Positions 1 to 13,360 of a DNA stretch of 64,000 bases are shown here, piece after piece. The position numbers and the translations under genes are program-made. The first letter of the stretch is position 1; every line of letters starts with the position of its first letter. The stretch comes from Epiperipatus broadwayi. Lineage: Eukaryota > Onychophora > Udeonychophora > Euonychophora > Peripatidae. The notes under the pieces are model-generated. The model did not search any database. It was not told where the DNA came from and saw only the letters and a program-made list of their open reading frames with translations. Location: contig JAQFVV010012967.1 in NCBI GenBank assembly GCA_028023455.1, forward strand, positions 62,001 to 126,000, in the 5' to 3' direction.

Positions 1-3000
1 TTATCTAGAATGTCTACAAACTTGACCTAGCAATCTAGATGGAAGCTTTTTTATTTATTAATTATACCTCTTTTTTATATTGAAATTTAAGACTTGAATA
101 TTACTTTCTTCAATGGTCTTACATAAGGAGAGTATATGGTTTTTTTTAATCTTTTATATATATATATATTATATCTGATTAATAATATCTTATAATTTAT
201 TTATTACTAAGATCAATATAAGGCAGTAATAAAACAGGATAATGTTAATAGCAATGGATTACATTCAACTCAATAGAAAAAAAACAAACAAACAAAAATA
301 TTTGCAATCATATGGGAGAAGGCAATCAAAAAATATAATTATATACTATGTTAAAATTTTTATAAACAGGTATAATGCCTTTCATGTGATAACCAGATTT
401 TATTATTAGTAAATCTAATTATATTCTTATTATTTTTAATTAAGGTCTTTTTAAAATGAATGAAGCACTAAATACATGCATAATATTTTTGTATGTACTG
501 TATATATAAAATTTAGAGATTGTCATATGACCCGGGTTTATATTTGTTCTGAGAAAACATGAAATGCTTTTCAGATTCTAATTTAGCTTATGTTTTTTTT
601 TTTCAGTTGTCTTCCTCATTCACCAATACCAATAACAGTAATCATCAAATAGTAGGCAATGAATGTATATCTAAAAATATTCTTAACTAAAGAACAAACA
701 AAGATGATTTTTAAAAAAAATCCCATTCTAATATCCAAATAAGAGATGAAACCCTAATTCACCTTAATATTTTTGCAGCCTGATTACTTTTTTTTCGCCC
801 ATGGGGACAAATTAAAATCCTAAAATCTTTTAAAATAACTGTAAACTTGATTTATTATTGCTTTTAATTATTATGCGATTATTTGATAATTATTATTTAT
901 GTTCATATTTAATATAATTTCAATTTATTGTAAAGTTCATGTACATATTTCTTTATAAACGATTCATTAAATTAAAAAAAAAAAAATAGAAGACTGCTTA
1001 AACCCTTACACCTAGCGAATGAAAACACTGATGAGTAAGCTTCTGTTTCTTTGTGGAATAAATCTTTGTATTGCATTAACTTGTTTAGAAGCTGGAGGTT
1101 TTTTTTTTTAATAGTTTTATTTTTTTTAACATAATTTTACTTTTTAACACAATTATTTTAAAATTTAGTTGTTGTTTTTTTTTTAATTCTTCTACTATAG
1201 TGATTCTATTTTTGACTTATGTTCAAACGAAATATAATAGTCTTCAGATAAATGTCAAGGGAAGGGTATTATCCCTTTAAAATGTATTTGATCTTTGATG
1301 ATATTTTTATTGGATTTAAATGTTTCACTATCTTTACCTGTAAGGCAGTATGTGCTTGAATTAAATTTACAGAACTGGTTAATAATAAATCTAGTTAAAT
1401 TGATAATAAGATTTATTATAATTTCATGAAAAATCCAGTATTTTGAAATCTAACTTTATATACATATATTATGCACACATATTCAGTTATTGACAGATTT
1501 AATATTTTAAACCTGTTTGCTAGTATGAATTGACATTTATTTTAATCTGTTTCTCTTCAATGTTTTACTGATTTTTTTTTTCTACAGTATTTCATCAAAT
1601 CTTTTGATTCTATTAAAGCTAATGCATTAAGAGAAGTTGATTTGATGATGAATTATTTTATTGTTCAGTATATTCAACAATCCTATCATATTCATACATC
1701 TTGTTTGTTGAGAAAGGGCTAAGAAGTTATTATGGACTAAATCCAGCTGAGTTAAAAGATGGATATTAGTCTCCCAGGAGTTGTTTCCAATCAAAGCTTG
1801 ATCACAATCACTTTTGAGACTGGCTTTACATTGACTGCTGTTCTGTAGCTTTAACAATTCAACAACCAAATTCGAAATTTATGTGATAATGTAAAAATAA
1901 TTATTCTGGAACTCCCCAGTTCTTGAGATAATTTTTAATAATTCTCAGAGGAAAGAATTTTTGTCTTTCGTTTTATTTATTTTATTTTAAAATTTTCTAT
2001 TTTTGCTTTAGCTTGAAGCATCTGAATCTTTTATAATTTATTAACATAACTAAGAGATTGAGAAATAGTTAACTCAGTAAGTGAATTTAAAATTATATAT
2101 CTATTAATATAAAAGCAATTAACTCTACATATATTATACATTTTAAAGGGAAGTGCCTGACTTAAATAATACAATACAAAGCAAATGTTTTTAACCCCTC
2201 CATAACTATTGAATGATATTATTTACAATGCTAATTAATTGCAATTAGAGAAAGTTTTTATAATTTTCTCTTTTTTAATTTTATTTTCCAGCTAAGAATA
2301 GTTAGACATCTACATACTATTAAATTTCAAAGGTTCATGCTGTGGGTGTGAAGTAGATATCTAAAAAAAAAAATCTTGCTTTTGGGAGTAATAATTTGCT
2401 TTATTTACTCTATTACACGGGGTGTTTTTTGTAGCCTAGACGACTGTTATTGATTGTAATGCTTTATCATCACCTTCAACCTAGATTCTGGCTATTGGTC
2501 TGATCAATGAGAAGACTTGCACTTACACATCTAGCAATATTTTTAGCTCTTGTATATGTTCAAGCTAAAGTCTGAAATTAAAAAAATCGTCAAAAATTTT
2601 AAATACAATATAACTTATGTGTATTATTATGTTAATTTGGCACTAGGCCCATAAGTATATATTTTAATGACTTCATTTTGCAATAACTGCCCGGGATTTT
2701 ATATACCAATATATATATATCCTGATTTTTTTTTTGAAAAACTTTTAGTTATGTTAAAACTTTGATTATAAGTCTGGGCTTGATTGTGAATACCCTAAAT
2801 ACCATAATGTGTGTGTTGAATGTTCTTTTGAGTTTTTTTTTTTTATATATAACAATAAGTGAAAACTCATAATCAGAAAATAATTAGAGGTCTTATTAAA
2901 ATGTCAATAAGAAATTCTGGATATCATGCATCTATCTCATACAAGTGATATACAAGACCACACACATATAAAAAATATATAAATAATCTCCAATATACGT

Positions 3001-3700
3001 ATTTCATGCAGAATTAGCATGAAGTATTCATAATAAATTTTTACATTTAAAAAATGTCAACACTTTTAAATATAATCCCAATAAGCTTATTTATCTTTTA
3101 CATAAGATAAACAAAAAAAAATCAAAAATAGTATAAAATAATTATATATACGATGTCCATAAATTGAAACAATTAAATTTCCGATATTTTATCTTTATAA
3201 ATTTCTAATCATCTTACTTGGTTCTTAAATGAGATAAAAATGATAATACATAAATATGTATAGTACAAGATTCAAAGTTAAAAATATTTAAGAAATGACG
3301 GAGGGGGGGAGGTTACTTCATAATATAGTTTTAAGTTCTCTAAAGGTCTCTAATTTTTTCAAATTTTTAGGTAAATCATTTAACATTTTAGGAATCTAAT
3401 GACTTGTAAGTCTATCATAATATTTATTATAAGACATTATAAATTTATAAATATTATTATTTCTTGGATTGAAATCATTATTATTTTCCCTATATATTTC
3501 TTATCAAAATAATTATTAAAAACAATTCATACCTTAATCATTTTATTAAAATATAACATTTTGTATTTACTGCAGCATTGCTATTAACATTATTAAACAT
3601 TAAACCTATTAGTCTTTTCTGAAGTTTAATTAGTCATTGCAAATATATAACAAGAGGTTAAACCATATGTGTAATTCCATATCTGAGCAATGATTCACAC
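1..3700. other. A/T-rich filler without recognisable gene
   Basis: Homopolymer runs and short A/T simple repeats dominate, with stop codons in all frames. The longest open stretch, about 80 codons on the minus strand at 1627-1869, resembles nothing I can name. A slightly G/C-richer piece at 2410-2560 contains a string resembling the repeat found at 32.1-32.8 kb on the opposite strand, but it is too diverged to define. I see no tRNA, splice-supported exon or transposon end here. Confidence 0.6.
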
Positions 3701-4527
3701 AATAATATATAACAGTGTTTCATAAACTATGGGTCACGATCCCAAATGAGATTACAAAGCAAAAAGTTGGGGTTGCAAAAATTTAATTCAGATATATGAA
3801 TTTAGAGAAATATTAGTCGCAATCCCTTCATTATCTATAAATTAATTTAATATACATGTATTACATTTTCTGTACAGTGCAATTATAAAATCATTATAAT
3901 GGCCAAGTTGAGTTGTAAATTATATTTACATATTGAAAAATAATACTAAATGCATCATAATAGTGGTGTTGCCTTGCAATTTCAGCATATAAGTTATTTC
4001 AGAATCAAGAATAAGATTGGTACCTCTGTGATTATATAATGCATTTCCAGTCAAGCTATTTGTTTAGGTTTCATTTCAACAAGCGTCCACATCGCAAGAA
4101 CAATACAATATTGTATTTTACTGTTTTACTCAACTAAGGTTAGTATTTATTTGAATAAATATTATGAAAGATGTTATTTTTTATATATAAAACTGCTTGT
4201 ATATTTTTTCTCACTTTTTTATTCAAAATTTATCACCCTATTAGTTATTATAAAAATTTATTTTTTATTTGAAACTTATTGTCATTTATTTATTAACAAT
4301 TAAAAACATATTCCTATTTTTTAATCATAACAGGTAATTTATAATTGATTTATTGATATTTTTTAAATAGTAAAAATAAAACATACAGGGATATTAAAAA
4401 ATAGAACATATGGGAGTAAATGTGCTTCGTATAATTAAGCAAAAAACATGGTTGCCATTTGGTGTCTCTGCTAACTAATGAGTACTGGTATTTTATTTAT
4501 ATTTTAGGATAAAAATACTTTTTACCC

Positions 4528-6405
4528 ATGGATAAATGGTTGAACTTGAGTACCAAAGGTAATGATGCAAATGGCAATGCTACAAAGTCTCTTCAATCAG
4601 GATCTCGTAATCAGAAAAAGGCATCTAAGATGCGAAAAAGAAAATATGATGAGACATTTCTCCAATTTGGCTTTACTTTCAACAACTGTGATGGTAATGA
4701 ACAACTTCTTTGTTTAATTTGCAATAATGTTTTGTCTATGGAGAGTATGAAACCATCAAAATTAAAAAGGCATTTTGAATCCAAGCATCCTTCATATGTC
4801 AATAAACCAAAAGAGTATTTCAAATGATTGTTAAAAATTTCAAATAAAGAAAAACAATATTTTGAGAAATATATAACTGTTAATGAAAAATATTTACTCA
4901 CATCATATGAAGTTTTATATATGATTGCTAAAAATAAAAAGCCATACACCACTGGAGAAGATTTTATATTACCTGCTGCTATTAAAATGGTAGAAATACT
5001 TCATGGAAGATAATATGGTGATGAAATTCGGAAAATTCATTTATCAAATGACACTGTGACTAATAGAATTTCTGAAATTAGCAATGTCCAATTTGAGTAA
5101 CATTATTATTAGACTTAAAGAAATACCAATATTTACAATTCAATTGGATGAAACAATTGATATTTCAAAAATAGCTCAATTATTATAGTATGTCAGATAC
5201 ATTTATAAAGAAAACATTGAGGAAGAATTGTTATTTTGTCATTCTTTGGAAGAACATACAAGAAGAGAAGACGTATATAACAAAGTAGACAAATTTTTTA
5301 AAACTGAAGATTGAGAATGGAAAAATTGCTTTGGAGTATGCACAGATGGCGCAAAAGCGATGACTAATGAAAAGATTAGTTTTAAATCATTTGTTAAAGC
5401 TTCTGGTAATAATCATGTAACTTTTACACACTGCCTGATCCATCAAAAGGCTTTTTGCAGAAAAAAAAATACCAATGGAATTGAATGATGTGCTTCATGA
5501 TGCTGTCAAAATTATAAACTTTATTAAAAGCCGTGCCCTTAACAGCCATTTATTTTCAAATCTTTGTAAAGATATGGACTCTGAATACAAAAAATTATTA
5601 TTACATGCAGAAGTAAGATGGATGTCAAGAGGATGAAATTTAAGAATATTATTGTTATTAAAAGAAGAAATTATCATATTTTTAACCAAACAAAAATCTG
5701 ATCTTGCTGCTCTTTTTCAAAATGACTTATTGCTATCAAAACTGTGCTATTTGTCTGATATTTTTGAGAAGGTAAATGATTTTAACTTGTCTCTTCAATG
5801 AAAACATAGCAATATTTTTACTTCGAATGATAAAATTGGAAGTTTTATTAAAAAGATCAACATTTGGAAGAATGGGGTGGAAAATGATTCATTGGAAATG
5901 TTTTTGATTATTGACAATTTTATAATTGGAAAAAATAATTGTAAAACTTTAATTGCAAAAATTATTGTAAATCACTTAAAAACCCCAGAAACAGTTTTAC
6001 AAATACTTTGTCTAATTTAGATTTCAAAAAGTTATCTTGGATTCAAAGACCATTTTTGATTGACATTAATGAGATTAATCACCTGCCATATAAAGCCCAA
6101 GAGGAATTTGCTGAGCTATTGATGACTCAAACTTAAAACTGGACTTTCCACAAAAATCCTTAACTGAATTCTGGATTGGAGCTAGGACTGAATTTCCCAC
6201 AATTTCTGAAATGACATTAAATGTTCTTCTGCTGTTCAGCACCACATACTTATGTGAAATAACTTTTTCAGCTTTAATGTACATTAAATCCAAATATCAC
6301 TCAATGCTGAAAAACATTGAAGATGCTTTACATCCTGCAGTATCAATTATTTCACCAAGATTTAATGTGTTATACAGCAAAAAACAAGCACATCCATCTC
6401 ATTAA
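4528..6405 (+). pseudogene. hAT transposase, ZBED5/SCAND3-like, disrupted
   Basis: The predicted protein starts with MDKWL, the usual start of ZBED5-like transposases. At about residues 60-90 it has a BED zinc finger (CLIC followed by RHFESKH). A TGA at 4825-4827 interrupts the frame; the same frame then reads into a block ending in a stop near 5011. Downstream, several frames carry recognisable family pieces: TGEDFILPA (near 4960), QLDETIDIS (near 5140), VCTDGAKAMT (near 5340) and the C-terminal hAT dimerisation block at 6211-6402, with STTYLCEITFSALMYIKSK and a terminal QAHPSH. Several stops and frameshifts mean it cannot encode an active enzyme. In the family the protein excises and reinserts DNA in the nucleus through an RNase H-like DDE fold. 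BED finger and C-terminus are clear, so the assignment is strong; the middle is read by eye. Confidence 0.85.
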
Positions 6406-6609
6406 AATGTGATTTTTTTTTTCAATAATTTCTGTATACTTAAAACAAATCCTAAAACTACTTATTTTCATATGTATATTGCTTACCAAAAAATAAATTA
6501 TTTATGGGAATATTTATTTCTGTATCTATTTTATATTTAATATCTGGGGTAACAAAAAAATCTTGATGATAAAAAGGAATCATGAATGAAAAAAGCTTAA
6601 GGAATGCTA

Positions 6610-7149
<540 letters not shown>

Positions 7150-7424
7150 AATTTATTTAGTATATCTATCTACAGTATTAAGCCAATTATAGAATGCACA
7201 GTGAACCAATAAATACAAGTATTCTCACAAAAAAGAACATAAAATAATATAAACAAAGCATAGAAAGAATAAATAAGCAAAAAGCTGGTCTTCTAAATTG
7301 GACCAAAGATAATGATCTGTTTAAAATCTACATCTAAGATATATATATTTGTAAAATATTTTCATTGATAATAATTCAATTTGTTTAATTGTAAATAACA
7401 GCTTAATAGCTACAAGTATTTATA

Positions 7425-7520
7425 GCACCTTTATTGTTAAAAGGAGATTGCCTTGACAAGAGTTTGAGATTGTTGATTGTATTGATGTTGATATTGTCTA
7501 TGTGTCGACTGGTTTTAATA
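7425..7520 (+). repeat. Dispersed repeat family R1, copy 1
   Basis: A block of about 95 bp that includes TGTTAAAAGGAGATTGCC and later GACTGGTTTTAAT. Two other copies are in this window, at 18610-18695 (minus) and 19220-19315 (plus). The agreed core runs from a CACCTTTAT-like start to the GACTGGTTTTAAT end. No box A/B promoter or coding potential is evident. It may be the body or tail of a SINE or the end of a longer element. Confidence 0.6.
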
Positions 7521-8125
7521 TGAATCCATTTCTTTTTAATATTTTTTACACACAGTTACAACACAGGAATTTGTAATAACAACAATATTAATTACAAACA
7601 ATTTGCTAATATGAAGGGTGCAATTTAGGAATGTGAGTTGCTAAAATCTTTATAAGTAAAAAAGTTTGGGCAACACTGCTTTAGATCATGAATCAACTTT
7701 TTTTAAAAATTTAATTCTCTCTCTTTTTTTTAAAGAATATGTCCAATCTAATTTTTTCTCCCACTTCAAGCTATTGGTTTTTTATACCCTTTGAAAATGA
7801 TTTAAGTAAATATTGATCATTCTTAATTAATTATCTTATAATTTCTAGTCATAAAAACAATTATAAATTATATTTATGTACCTTAAAATGATAATAAATT
7901 CTTGTAATATAAGAATATCAATTATCTTTGGCTGAGGTTTTTAAAAATAGTGATTTCAAAGAAACAGTAATAATTTATAGTATAAGTTAATCAATTTTTA
8001 CATTAGCTACTGATTTGTTGTCAAAATTTCCATTCGGAAACATATTTCGGTTTAAATTTTTTTAGCAATAATATATTAAACAGTTTTAAAATCTTTGAAT
8101 ATGTAATAACAAATAAATACCTTTT

Positions 8126-8215
8126 TTAACAGTAGCAAACTCTCTGTACAGTGCAAGTCTTAATAATTAATGGATGCAAGAAAGTTTGTGCATAAATCGG
8201 ACCATTTCTAGAAAA
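8126..8215 (+). repeat. Dispersed repeat family R2, partial copy
   Basis: It reads AGTAGCAAACTCT...AGTGCAAGTCTTAATAATTAATGGATGCAAG, matching the outer part of the inverted pair at 32156-32756. It stops before the segment that resembles the hammerhead-bearing sequence at 63.8 kb. The minus-strand open frame covering it (8126-8317) is a by-product. Confidence 0.5.
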
Positions 8216-9640
8216 CATGCAAACACACACACATACATAGTTACTTACACTGTAGTGTTTGTTTTTGATGGGCATATGATAAAATTCATGAACGTTATTA
8301 ATCTTATCTAATAACATCTAGTGTCAAAAGTATATATGAAAAGTATATTATATTTAAAGACATAAGAAGTCCGCAGTTGAATCTTTACACATTATTTTTA
8401 TCAAGTGCTTTATAGGAACTCCATTGCATAAGGTAGATTAATTGATTCAACCATTAAATACATTAATACCAATTTAATAACAATGCAAATCTGTCGTGAC
8501 TTTAAAATGGTTATTTTGATCTTTGTATCAGCTGTCACTGACGTTTGATATTACTTGAATAATGAGATCTTTGCAGGGATTAAAACTATTAAGTATTACT
8601 ACTATTAACTATTTTCAAATTAAAGTACTTCTTTGCTACTTTTTATTGTATTTCCACTCATTAACCAACTTCTTCTAAATGTTTTTTTCTCATTTAAAAT
8701 TATAATAAACTATTTTTTTAAATAAATTGCCAGTTTTAAAGTAACGAAAATTTGAGATTAAAAGTCAATCAAAATTAATGACACAATGAAAGAAGGCAAT
8801 AAAATAGAGCAGTTAGTTGATGAATTTAATTATAATTCAAATATTAAATGTAATTAAGCCAATTATTAATTCAGACAAAATTACAAAGATTCTTTTATAT
8901 TTTTATAAACAACAGACATTATTATTTAAGCATGAGTTATGATTTACTTGTATTTTTTTTTTATATTTAATACTGACCAAATTCTTATGTGGTTTAATGA
9001 AATAATAATGATAGACTTGAAAAAGGTTTTTGGGTTGAAAGATAACCTATCAGTTCTTTTGCTACCAACTTCGTATGATGTTATGAGCAATTAATTATTT
9101 GATGCTTATTTATTGATATCTTAAATATACATAAATTTTAAAAAAACATTTTACTGTATAATAAATAAATTAATATGTATACTTTAAAAAATATATTAAA
9201 AAAAAAAACGTATTTCATTTAAATGTGGAAATTCACTATTTTCTATTTTTCCTTTCTTAAAAAGTTGAAAAAGAGATTGTGATTTTTAGTTTTTCCTAGA
9301 AAAAAGCAACTGAAACTTAATATTATTTTTAAATATATTTCCATAAAGAAAATGAAGAGAGGAAAATTAATCTCTTAATAAATAGATATGAAGTCCACTT
9401 ATAAAAATGAGAAGAAAACACGGAATTAGGAGGGAAAGCTTTTAAATTTTTATAATAAGAAATAGGCTTTAAATATTATTTTTTAATTTAATCTTAAATA
9501 TACTGACTGTAAAAAATAATAAATAATTTAAAAAAGTAAAAAATATATTTCTACATAATTACTTGCAATTTAATAAAATTAACTTGACATAAACAATATC
9601 GCCTTTCTATTTTACCTTTTAACTAGTTTAATCTGTACAA
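8216..9640. other. A/T-rich filler, nothing recognised
   Basis: Only A/T simple sequence and short runs are visible. There is no open frame of useful length, no inverted repeat of note and no transposon terminus. Confidence 0.6.
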
Positions 9641-9782
9641 TTCACTTCACTTTAGAGCCATCTACAGTAGTACGATGAGTAATCAGTAAGTATCAGAAAG
9701 TAGTGCCAAACCAAATCCCAGTTTCCAGCTAATGATCTTAGTCATGTCAGGCTGGCTGGCGCCGCATGCAATTTGTTGGGCC
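9640..9782 (-). mobile_element. G/C-rich hAT-type terminus (left copy)
   Basis: This sharply G/C-richer patch ends GGCGCCGCATGC...GGGCCCTG, which on the minus strand begins CAGGGCCC. CAGGG(C/G) starts followed by a GGCGCC/GCATGC-rich stretch are common at hAT ends. A similar end, on the same strand and followed by a similar flank (TCAATATGTAT versus GTCAATGTATAT), lies at 14160-14274. Its interior would run leftward, where no transposase remains. Confidence 0.4.
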
Positions 9783-9903
9783 CTGTCAATATGTATGTTT
9801 CTAAGGTCACCCGACCGTGTCCCGTGGCGTTTTAAAAAGTCATGATTTTTAGAAAGAATGACGATGTAATCTATTTTGATATCAAAAATAGCATAAAATG
9901 ATT

Positions 9904-9960
9904 GTTAAATTATATATTATTTCATACAAACGGTTTGTATGAAATAATATATAATTTAAC
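9904..9960. repeat. Perfect 28 bp palindrome, one-base centre
   Basis: The left arm is 9904-9931, the centre base is G at 9932 and the right arm is 9933-9960. All 28 positions pair. The central part reads TTTCATACAAAC then GTTTGTATGAAA. With a single-base spacer it would form a cruciform or a very tight hairpin. Confidence 0.95.
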
Positions 9961-10240
9961 ACGGCAAATTTAGATGTTAGAAAAATTTGCAGAAATTTTA
10001 AAAATAATGTGTTTGTTAAAAATAGACAGAGTGATTCAAATATATATATATAATAAATTAAAAAAAAATAATGTTTGAGATTAAAATATTTAAATGTTTA
10101 AAATAATTTTCGAAAAACATTTACATATTTTAATCTCAAATATTTTTTTTTTAAATTTCTATTTATTTTTGCGTCCTGTCTGTTTTTAACAAACCCTTAT
10201 TTTTAAAATTTTGCTATTTTCTAACCTCTAAATTTATGCA
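9961..10240. repeat. Imperfect inverted repeat with arms of about 125 bp
   Basis: The left arm includes GTGTTTGTTAAAAATAGACAG (10010-10030) and the block GTTTGAGATTAAAATATT. The right arm returns AATATTTTAATCTCAAA-like sequence and CTGTCTGTTTTTAACAAAC (10176-10194). The spacer is about 25 bp near 10085-10110. It adjoins the perfect palindrome, so about 340 bp here can fold on itself. Confidence 0.75.
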
Positions 10241-10639
10241 AATATTAGCAAATTTAATAATAAATTTACAATTTATAAATGAAATAATTTTAAAAAAGAT
10301 AATTACAAACATACTATTTAATTTATTATTATTAATGTACCTATATCTATATAAACGCTCCATATAAACCAAATTTTTAATCAGCCCCCCCGGTCAATGG
10401 TGTCCCGTTTTACCAATGTTAAAATCTGGTCACTTTAATGTATACCACCTACATGTTATAAATATTAGTGTACAAAATCTTTCTAAGGGAAACAAACAAG
10501 GCAATGTAAATAAATAATTTTTAATATTAAAAAAAAAGAAAATACAGTTAAAAAAAGTAAATGCATTACAAAACATGTTATAATTATAATAATTTTATAC
10601 TCCTTGACTTCATATTAATAAACCTTGATATGATTGTAT

Positions 10640-13078
10640 TTATTTCAGATCTGCACAAATATCATTTTCAATAGCAATTAATGCCAAATTAACAAGCCGT
10701 TTTTGTGACATAGTTGTTCTCAAGTAAGTTTTAATTAATTTTAACTTAGAAAAAGAGCGTTCACCGCTTGCAACACTAACAGGTAATGTTAATAATATTC
10801 TTAAAGCTATTGATAAGTTTGGCATAGATAAATTATTAGAAACTATAAAATTAAGTGTTTCGAAAGGGTTTTGAGAATTTAAAAAATCCTTTTGAAAAAT
10901 ATCTCGAAAAGCACATAATTCGTCGAATAAATCTGTAGCATTAATATCTTTACTGTTATCAAATTTCAAAATATTTTCTAAATCTTTGCATTTTGCTTGT
11001 AACTCGCTCTTATTAATTTCTGATATTTTATATAGAAAATTGAAATTATTATAACATGCTTCGAAGAGTTCAAAGCGTTAAAGAATTAATCGCTACATCT
11101 AAAAGTGTAAAAAACATGTTTATTTTAAATTTTTCTTCAGGTATTTGAGGTGTTTCGTCCTGATACTCGTAATCAAATTGACGAGTTTTTTTCCGTTGTT
11201 GAACTTCTTTGGCAGTTTTAAATTCTTTCTCTCCATCAACCTCTTCGCTAAGTTCATCTGCAATTTTGAGAATGTTTTTGAAATTTGAATCTGATCGATA
11301 TTCTCGTAAAAATTTATTTAGATTTGCGATCGATTCTAAAGCAAGTGAAGCATTCATATTTACATTTTGGAGCATTTTACTGACAGGATTTATTCTATTT
11401 AATATATCATGCCAAATTATTAAAGAACAAATAAATTTGTAATCCTTAAGGTTAGTGCAGAGTGATTGAGCTTCATGTTGAATTTTTTCTATTAAAAGAT
11501 TCATTGTTCATTATTTCATAGAGTGCATCATAAATTTCACCCAACTGATACCGTAGAGGCCGGATTGCATCAATTCTGCTTTCCCATCGTGTTTCTGATG
11601 GTTGTTTTAGAGTTAAAGTTTTAATAAATTTTAAAAGGATTGACCACCGTTTATAAGATGATGAAAAAAAATTGTATATTTTTTGAACAATTGCAAAAAA
11701 ACCAATTGTATCTACATTGACTTTGGCGGCATCGTTTATGATTAAGTTTAAAGAATGAGCAGCACATGGTACGTAAAATGCACGAGGGTTTTTGGTTAAA
11801 ATCAAATTTTGAAGTCCAGCCTTTTTGCCTTTCATGTTGGCCCCATTATCATACCCTTGACCACGCATGTCTTCAATGGGAATCTTCCATTTTTCCAGTT
11901 GTTCAATTATTGTTGTACATAAACCTCGTCCAGTGGAATCTGTTATATCTATGAAACCTAAAAAGTTTTTTCTAATTTTAACCGTTCCATTATTACAAAA
12001 AACGAAGCGAATAATTATGATCATTTGTTCAGTTTTACTTGCATCTGGTATACAATCTAAAATAAAAGAATAATATTTGGATTTCTTTATCGATAATAAA
12101 ATTGTTTCCCTAATTGCTGTACTTAAAATTTCCAATAATTCATTTTGGCTATCTTTGCTCAAATAATGTACTCTATTGTTTTGATCTAGGGCCCTCTCAA
12201 CATGATTTTCCATAACGGGATCAAACTTCGCAAATAATTCAATTAATTTTAAAAAATTTCCGTTATTTTTTCGTATAATTTATCAGATGATCCACGAAAT
12301 GGTAAATTTTGACTACCAAGAATTTGATAATTTCAATCAGGTTCCAAAACCTCCTCCAATGTTTCTTTTCCATTTCATATAAATTTTGAGATTGACAATC
12401 AATAGTAATTTTGTTTTTTAATCTTTTCTCAAGTTCATTCCAATTCAATAAACTTTTCATGTGAGCCATACTAGTTTCATGTCTGTGTAAAGTTGTACTT
12501 AAATTTCTCCAATTATTGTATCCTTCTATGAGGCTAGATTCAGTAGATCCAAAAACTTTGCAACAAAAGCAAAACACAGAGTTCAAAATTTCGGAATAAA
12601 TAAGCTATTTTCGAAAAACTACTTCTCCATTTTCCATTTTTCTATTATAATATACATCAGAAAATTTACGGCCATGTACATCGTTCAGATATATAATATC
12701 TTTCTTTTGAACAGGCCCCATTTCTACTAAAATAACACGTAGTTTGTCATCGATTTTATTCCATTCAGCTGGATCTTCTAAATTTGTACACATTTGATAT
12801 GATATTGGCACAATGACTTTGTTGTCACTTAACTGTTTCTTACTAAAATCTTGTTCAATATTTTCAACAGTTCCCTGTGATCTAGATGATGTGCACGGTT
12901 CTGGTTCTTGTTGAGTATAAGCTATTTCAGAAGCAGTTGATATTTTAAGATATTTATTAAGTGATCCACTTTGTTTTTTAATGTTTGCTATTTTTTCAGC
13001 TTGGCGTTTACGATTTTGTGCATCGGATAGTTTTTTCTTAGTTTTTGATTCCATATTACTTTTACTCATGAACGCCAC
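10640..13078 (-). pseudogene. hAT transposase, ZMYM1-like (TTF zinc finger, DUF4371), disrupted
   Basis: Reading down the minus strand, the pieces are in family order. 13078-12605 is a basic N-terminus with a KKKLSDAQNRKRQAEK patch. 12586-12263 is a TTF-type zinc finger with CFCCKVFG and HETSMAHMKS. 12213-11473 is a DUF4371-like catalytic block with FILDCIPDASKTEQ, GYDNGANMKG and CAAHSLNLI. 11504-11070 is a helical linker. 10969-10640 is the C-terminal dimerisation segment with SVASGERSFSKLKLIKTYLR. Only a handful of breaks separate these blocks (a stop near 12600 and frame changes near 12240, 11490 and 11020), so the copy is much younger than the hAT at 3.7-7.7 kb. Two acidic residues of the RNase H-like site, the Asp of LDCIPD and the Asp of GYDNG, are present, as is the Glu of SGERS. 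In the family it acts in the nucleus as a cut-and-paste transposase. It is not expected to be active as read. Confidence 0.88.
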
Positions 13079-13289
13079 TTTAAAATAATTTTCAAATGTA
13101 ATAAATAAATAAATACGGACTCTAATTTATATATTTACATCATGTATCTTAATACTTAAGATTATATATCGCTAATTTAGATGTCCAACACAAATTACTT
13201 CTTGCGCCAAAATACAAAACTCTATACGCGGAGGGGAAGAAGTTGTTTAACTTGTTTACCTAAAAAAGGCAGCTAATAAATTGAAATAT

Positions 13290-13360
13290 TCAGCCATTGA
13301 CATTAAAAATGGTCAGGTTTTAAAATAACTCAAGTGTCCAGTTTTTTACGCTTGATTGAA
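13290..13360 (+). mobile_element. hAT-like subterminal sequence, inverted relative to 10390-10437
   Basis: CATTAAAAATGGTCAGGTTT at about 13304 matches the reverse complement of the end at 10437 (CATTAAAGTGACCAGATTTT) well. The transposase gene at 10640-13078 lies between the two, but both read away from it. They could be subterminal inverted repeats of the ZMYM1-type element, or ends of two separate small elements. I cannot decide by eye. Confidence 0.4.

Larger units (their letters stand above)
9802..10437. mobile_element. Small non-autonomous hAT-like element with nested hairpins
   Basis: The left end reads TAAGGTCACCCGACCGTGTC and the right end, on the minus strand, TAAAGTGACCAGATTTTAAC. 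They share a TAARGTSACCNGA start like the element at 30055-30633. The interior has no open frame. It is made of a perfect palindrome (9904-9960) and a longer imperfect inverted repeat (about 9961-10085 against 10110-10240). The flanking 8 bp do not give a clean duplication; ATGTATGT and ATGTATAC agree at six positions if the left boundary is shifted. Because the right-end sequence reappears inverted at about 13304, the exact element limits are uncertain. Confidence 0.45.

Noticed and set aside
1627-1869. 80-codon open frame with fairly normal amino-acid composition
   Set aside because: Single isolated frame on the minus strand, no recognised domain, and no convincing splice sites or neighbours.
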